Part shown: in pieces, positions 60,198 through 64,000 of the stretch | Layout: the number at the start of each line of letters is the position of its first letter | Numbering within the stretch: the stretch's first letter is position 1 | Assembly: GCA_003142855.1 (NCBI GenBank) | Contig: PLNW01000166.1 | Location: 1 to 64,000 of the forward strand | Direction: 5' to 3' | DNA from: Myxococcales bacterium | Lineage (GTDB): Bacteria; Myxococcota_A; Polyangia; Fen-1088 | Length of the DNA stretch: 64,000 bases | The notes under the pieces: generated by a model | The model's database searches: none | Told to the model about the DNA's origin: nothing | The model's input: only the letters and a program-made list of their open reading frames with translations | Position numbers and translations under genes: made by a program

Positions 60198-61343
60198 ATG
60201 TCGCTAGGGCAGTCGATGTCAGTTAGACTTGACACTATTGTAGTGCGCCCCCACGCAAAAGCTGGCTCATCTTTCTTCCTGGCGGCGCTTTCTCTCCTAC
60301 TTTGGATCACACCAGGGACCGCCCGGGGGGATAGCGCAGCAGTTGCATCTCCTGACTTGATGCAGGCAGCGGCGGCAGGACGCGCTGAGGTCGTGCGCTC
60401 CCTTCTGGCGCAAGGTTCGCCCGTAGATAGCAAGGACTCATCCGACTGGACAGCCCTGCACTTCGCGGCTGCCGGCGGATGGACCGACGTCGCCGCCCTG
60501 CTGCTCGACCGCGGCGCTGACCCTAACGCCCGTGCGCGCTTCGACATGACGCCGCTTCACTGGGCCGCCATGAGAGGTCGCGCTGAAGTCGCAGGCCTGC
60601 TCACCCGCCGAGGAGCGCGCGCCGACGCCCGCAACGCCTACGGAATGACCGCCTTGCACCTGGCCGCTGACAACAAAGTCGTCGCCGTGCTGGTCACCGC
60701 CGGTGCAGACGTCAACGCCCTCGACGAGCGCGGCAGGACTCCGCTGCATACGGCCCGGCAGGGCAGCGTGGCCAAGGCGCTGATCGATCACCGCGCGGAT
60801 CTCCGAATCCGCACGCCCGAGGGACGCACGGCCATGGAGATCGCAGCCGTGGATACCACGGAGCCCGCTGGACTCTCGGTGCACGCCCCCATGCTGGCGC
60901 GGCTGCGCGGGCTCATCGGTCAGGCCAGGGTCACGCTCTTGAATATCTCGACGCGTCCCATGGACGCCTTCGTCCTTTCCGGACACAGCCCGGGGTGCAG
61001 CGTCGACGTGACACCCAAGCAGTTGCCTAGCCTACAGCCGGGCCAACTGGTCGACTTCACCCTGACATTCCTTCGCACAACTGGAGCTCTCGAGGGACAG
61101 CATCCGATCTTTCTCTCGACTTCGTCTGGCGGAGTGCACCTGGTTGATTTCGATTTGAGGATCAACACCGACAGGCGAGAAATCCCGGAAGATAGTGGCA
61201 TGATCCCGCTGGCCAAGGGAAGCGTGCGACCGGCGCCTTCGCGCCTGCACTACCTCGCGTATGTCGCGGTTCCACTCTTGGTATTCCTGGCTTGGTTTGT
61301 GGTCCGCCGAGGGCGCAAGCAGTCTACGGGCGAACCGGAGTGA
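60198..61343 (+). CDS. ankyrin-repeat protein with signal peptide and C-terminal membrane helix
   Basis: 381 residues. A late signal peptide or membrane helix (FFLAALSLLLWITPGTARG, about residues 26 to 45) precedes five ankyrin repeats (for example DWTALHFAAAGGWTDVAALL, DMTPLHWAAMRGRAEVAGLL, GMTALHLAADNKVVAVLV, GRTPLHTARQG). A beta domain of about 100 residues follows (VTLLNISTRPMDAFVLSG). One membrane helix (YLAYVAVPLLVFLAWFVV) and a short basic tail end the protein. The ankyrins should face the periplasm, unusual for this motif. It is divergent from the MYXO-CTERM-like gene and overlaps the convergent PQQ-repeat gene by 20 bp. Confidence 0.82.
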   Translation: MSLGQSMSVRLDTIVVRPHAKAGSSFFLAALSLLLWITPGTARGDSAAVASPDLMQAAAAGRAEVVRSLLAQGSPVDSKDSSDWTALHFAAAGGWTDVAALLLDRGADPNARARFDMTPLHWAAMRGRAEVAGLLTRRGARADARNAYGMTALHLAADNKVVAVLVTAGADVNALDERGRTPLHTARQGSVAKALIDHRADLRIRTPEGRTAMEIAAVDTTEPAGLSVHAPMLARLRGLIGQARVTLLNISTRPMDAFVLSGHSPGCSVDVTPKQLPSLQPGQLVDFTLTFLRTTGALEGQHPIFLSTSSGGVHLVDFDLRINTDRREIPEDSGMIPLAKGSVRPAPSRLHYLAYVAVPLLVFLAWFVVRRGRKQSTGEPE

Positions 61344-62808
61344 TCCGGACGCGCTGCCGCCGCCGTTCGCGACTTGTGAGCCCGACCGCGAGCGCCAGGA
61401 AGGGAATCAGCACCAGAGGGAAGGACAACCAGAACCAACGATTGGAACGCAGGACAGGCGCCGCGCGGTCGGCCTCCCCCAGCGGCAGAGCGCGCAAGGT
61501 GCCGTCGTAGCTGCCCACAAAGCCCAGCCAATGGCCGTGAATGCGTCCTGCCACGGGCGACGACCAATTGCTGTCGTCCATCCCAGCGACGTTCCACAGC
61601 GGCCTGCCGGTGAAGGCAGAAAAGAGCGGCGCGCCGCCGTCGAGCGCAGCGGCGTGCAACATGTGGTCCCATCCCAAGACAAGCGCCATCGCTTCTCCGC
61701 CCGAGGCAATCAAAGCGGGCGACGAATAGAGACCGCCACGGGCAGCGAAGTGCCAGATCGGCGAGCCATCCGTGGCATCGAGCGCATGCAAGAAACGATC
61801 GTAGGAAGCGACGAATACGCGCGCCGAACCCCGCTCGGTCAGGATGGCCGGCGAGCCGGTGATGCGATCGCCGGTCTTGTAGCTCCAGCGCTCGACGCCG
61901 GTGGCGGCGTCGAGGCCACGAACCGTGCCGTACTTGGAGCCCGTGACCACGAGCGGACCGGACGATGAGACGAAGAATGCGGGCGGGCTGCGAACCGCGT
62001 CGAGCTCGGTCTTCTTCCATTGCACGGCGCCGGTCGCGGCATCCAGGGCATAGACATTGCCGTTGGCCGAACCGAGGAAGAGCTGCCCATGACCGGCCGT
62101 GCGCACGAAAATGGGTGCGGTGAGATCGTTATCTCCCAGCTCCTGGCGCCACAGCGGCTTGCCATCAGCCAGAGCCAAAGCCAACACCCCGCTCTTCTGC
62201 AGGCTGTTGGCCAGGGAGCGATCCCAAACCCAGTAGGCGACAAAGACCGCATTGTCGCTCTCGCCGGTTCCTCCCACGCAGGGCGCGGCCAGGCGAGCGC
62301 CGCCCAAGGTGGGCCGGTAGTCCTCGACCGAATGGACCCACACCTGCCGACCGTTGGCCGCATCGATCGCGTAGACCAGGCGATCAGTCGAAGCAGCGAG
62401 AAGCAGCGTGCGATCACCTTCACGGAAGAACACCGGCGCGGCGTAGACCGGCCCGCCGGTGGTGAACATCCACAGCCGCTCACCCGTGGCGGCATCGAGC
62501 GCGTACAGGGTGTGATCGTAGTTCCCCACGGCCAGCAGGGCCCGCCCCTCGACTGAGGCCAAGGCAGGGGAGGACCACACGGTCATGCCTGGCTCGTAGC
62601 CCCACACGCGGCCGCTGCCGTCGAAACTCCAGGCGCGGGGTGGCTGGCTCGTCGGAGCATCCAGGTCGATAGCCGCGGTGTTTTGGGCATCGCAACGGCT
62701 CTGCGACCACAGCGCGCAGGCGTGTGCATGGCCTGGAACGAGCAACACGCCAAGCGCTGCCCCGCCCAGAACGACAACTAGTGGTTGCCGCCGGCCAGCA
62801 CGATTCAC
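61324..62808 (-). CDS. periplasmic PQQ-like beta-propeller protein with C-terminal membrane anchor
   Basis: 494 residues from GTG 62808, overlapping the upstream gene (GTGA). It has a signal peptide (RQPLVVVLGGAALGVLLVPGHAHA). It contains seven or so propeller repeats with the pattern LYALDAATGERLWMF, VYAIDAANGRQVWVH, VYALDAATGAVQWKK and LHALDATDGSPIWHF, and a C-terminal membrane helix (FWLSFPLVLIPFLALAVGLT). The repeats resemble PQQ-dependent dehydrogenase or BamB propellers, but no PQQ-binding cofactor residues can be confirmed by eye. Coupling to the NapH-like ferredoxin protein suggests a redox or assembly role. Confidence 0.8.
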   Translation of the reverse strand: MNRAGRRQPLVVVLGGAALGVLLVPGHAHACALWSQSRCDAQNTAAIDLDAPTSQPPRAWSFDGSGRVWGYEPGMTVWSSPALASVEGRALLAVGNYDHTLYALDAATGERLWMFTTGGPVYAAPVFFREGDRTLLLAASTDRLVYAIDAANGRQVWVHSVEDYRPTLGGARLAAPCVGGTGESDNAVFVAYWVWDRSLANSLQKSGVLALALADGKPLWRQELGDNDLTAPIFVRTAGHGQLFLGSANGNVYALDAATGAVQWKKTELDAVRSPPAFFVSSSGPLVVTGSKYGTVRGLDAATGVERWSYKTGDRITGSPAILTERGSARVFVASYDRFLHALDATDGSPIWHFAARGGLYSSPALIASGGEAMALVLGWDHMLHAAALDGGAPLFSAFTGRPLWNVAGMDDSNWSSPVAGRIHGHWLGFVGSYDGTLRALPLGEADRAAPVLRSNRWFWLSFPLVLIPFLALAVGLTSRERRRQRVRITPVRP

Positions 62809-63848
62809 GCGGGATCCTCCGCCTTCTTTGTCGGCAACGCGGCCTTGTCGTCCTGCTGACTCCACATATCGACCACGCGCAACCCGCCGTTGGGGCAACG
62901 ATCCACGCACGAATAGCAGAACTGGCACTGCTCCAGGCGAACCACGCCCTTCTTGATCGCGCCCACATCGCAGGTCGTGTTGCACACGCCGCATTCTGTG
63001 CACTGGCCCGGCATCTTCTGGATGCGCAGGCGCGAAAAGCGATGCAGGAAACCCATCAGGTAGCCCCAGGGGCAGAGATAGCGGCACCAAGGACGCAGGA
63101 CGAAGAGCGACGACACCAGAATCACCAGCGTGGTGAGCGCGGACGCCTTATCGTCACGCGTGGTGAAGGCGAAGTGCATCGGCGAGGTCACCACCAAGTG
63201 CGACACGGCGGTGAAGAAGATGGCCACCAGGCTGAAAAGACGCAGCTTGCGCGAGGGGAAGTCGTCGAGCACGCCTGCCAGCACCAGGTAGCACAACAGG
63301 ATCAACATGGCCGCCCAGTGCACACTCGAGTCTTCCAGCAGCAGCTGCCTCTTGGCTCCCATCCAGGCCAGCAGCACGAGAAAGCCCGCCACGAACACGG
63401 TCAGACCGATGAACTTGCCGCGCGTCAGTCGCTCCTGGCGGCGCGGGAAGCGCTTGCGCAGCCACCCCGCAAGATCCTGCACGGTTCCCGTGGGGCATAT
63501 CCAGCCGCAAAACACTGTTCCGTGTAGCAGCGTGACCGAAATGATCGCGACCGGAAGGGCTAGCCAATAGAACGACTCGGAGTACGCAGTACCGAGCAGG
63601 GTCATCCCGTACAGCCCATTGCGGATCATTCCGAACACACCCAGGCAGGAATAGACCACGTAATAGAAGACAAAGAACGATCCCGCCTGCACAAGACGGC
63701 GAACCACTTGCCGATGTCGTTTGACACCGCTGATGGCGATCACGACCAAGAAAAGGAAGATCAGCGACGCCATCTCCACGCTGGTCCCGTCGAGCGACAG
63801 GAAGGGGACGTTGAAAACCTTGGCAATGGGGAGACGTTCAGGCTGCAT
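62805..63848 (-). CDS. NapH/MauN-like membrane ferredoxin protein
   Basis: 347 residues. About six membrane helices carry the two C-x3-CP motifs of this family, FCGWICPTG and CRYLCPWGYLMG. The C-terminal domain has two 4Fe-4S motifs, CTECGVCNTTCDVG and CQFCYSCVDRCPNG. Such proteins pass electrons from quinol to periplasmic redox partners (NapH, NosR, MauN). It is the first gene of a two-gene unit with the propeller protein. The region from 63849 to the window end shows no gene; the ATG here is preceded by no strong ribosome-binding site. Confidence 0.88.
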   Translation of the reverse strand: MQPERLPIAKVFNVPFLSLDGTSVEMASLIFLFLVVIAISGVKRHRQVVRRLVQAGSFFVFYYVVYSCLGVFGMIRNGLYGMTLLGTAYSESFYWLALPVAIISVTLLHGTVFCGWICPTGTVQDLAGWLRKRFPRRQERLTRGKFIGLTVFVAGFLVLLAWMGAKRQLLLEDSSVHWAAMLILLCYLVLAGVLDDFPSRKLRLFSLVAIFFTAVSHLVVTSPMHFAFTTRDDKASALTTLVILVSSLFVLRPWCRYLCPWGYLMGFLHRFSRLRIQKMPGQCTECGVCNTTCDVGAIKKGVVRLEQCQFCYSCVDRCPNGGLRVVDMWSQQDDKAALPTKKAEDPA

Positions 63849-64000
63849 GGTGCTACGAAAGGGCTGGCCTCACGAACCGATCAATTGACAGCAAGTCTGA
63901 CACGCCGGAGCCGCGCCGATGTCCCCGAGTCGCATCATCTCTGCCCCTTTTCGTCGACGCTCACGCACGGAACGCACCCCGGCTGGTCAAGGCAGGCCGC

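Overview
The window looks like a chromosomal segment of a Myxococcota (deltaproteobacterial-type) bacterium, GC-rich except at its left end. The pointers are: a secreted protein ending in a MYXO-CTERM-like tail (58216-60150); an AgmX/GltJ-like zinc-ribbon, GYF and TonB-like envelope protein (27937-29643); a eukaryote-like Ser/Thr kinase; an FHA-GAF-cyclase; and several Gly/Ser-rich lipoproteins. No rRNA, CRISPR array or insertion sequence was seen.

Positions 1 to about 8318 are the right end of an integrated element abutting the 3' end of a tRNA-Leu(CAG) gene (8319-8405, minus strand). The element is visibly less GC-rich than the rest. It carries a tyrosine recombinase, a 999-residue protein that reads as an archaeo-eukaryotic-type primase fused to a DinG/XPD-like helicase, a zinc-ribbon protein, a DUF6155-like protein, a small ferredoxin and a secreted protein. 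Its non-coding DNA holds several perfect palindromes, a 22-bp inverted repeat right behind the primase-helicase gene, and three phased AGTTACCCA repeats between the recombinase gene and the tRNA. The left end lies outside the window.

From 8.4 to 29.6 kb: a methyltransferase-like coiled-coil protein, a flippase-like membrane protein, an FHA-GAF-cyclase, an A-type Fe-S carrier, endonuclease III, thiC with a TPP riboswitch, a rhomboid-like pseudoprotease, two small lipoproteins, a tolQ-tolR-tolA/tonB-tolB cluster, a Ppx/GppA phosphatase, a DHH phosphoesterase, two single-pass coiled-coil proteins, a CpsB-type phosphatase, a second flippase-like protein and the AgmX/GltJ-like protein.

From 29.8 to 46.3 kb: purA, serC, an ABC-F ATPase, parAB, an IscU/NifU-like scaffold next to a GGGtGRT-family protein, a secreted esterase, clpS-clpA-cupin, an Xaa-Pro aminopeptidase and the Ser/Thr kinase.

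From 46.4 to 64 kb: a yceD-rpmF-plsX-fabG-acpP-fabF lipid operon (read leftward), a Crp/Fnr-alr-mlaE-mlaF-mlaD-lipoprotein cluster (leftward), a metallophosphoesterase, tRNA-Arg(ACG), the MYXO-CTERM-like protein, a divergent ankyrin-repeat membrane protein, and a PQQ-like beta-propeller coupled to a NapH-like ferredoxin membrane protein. Many genes overlap by 4 bp (ATGA or GTGA), which points to translational coupling.
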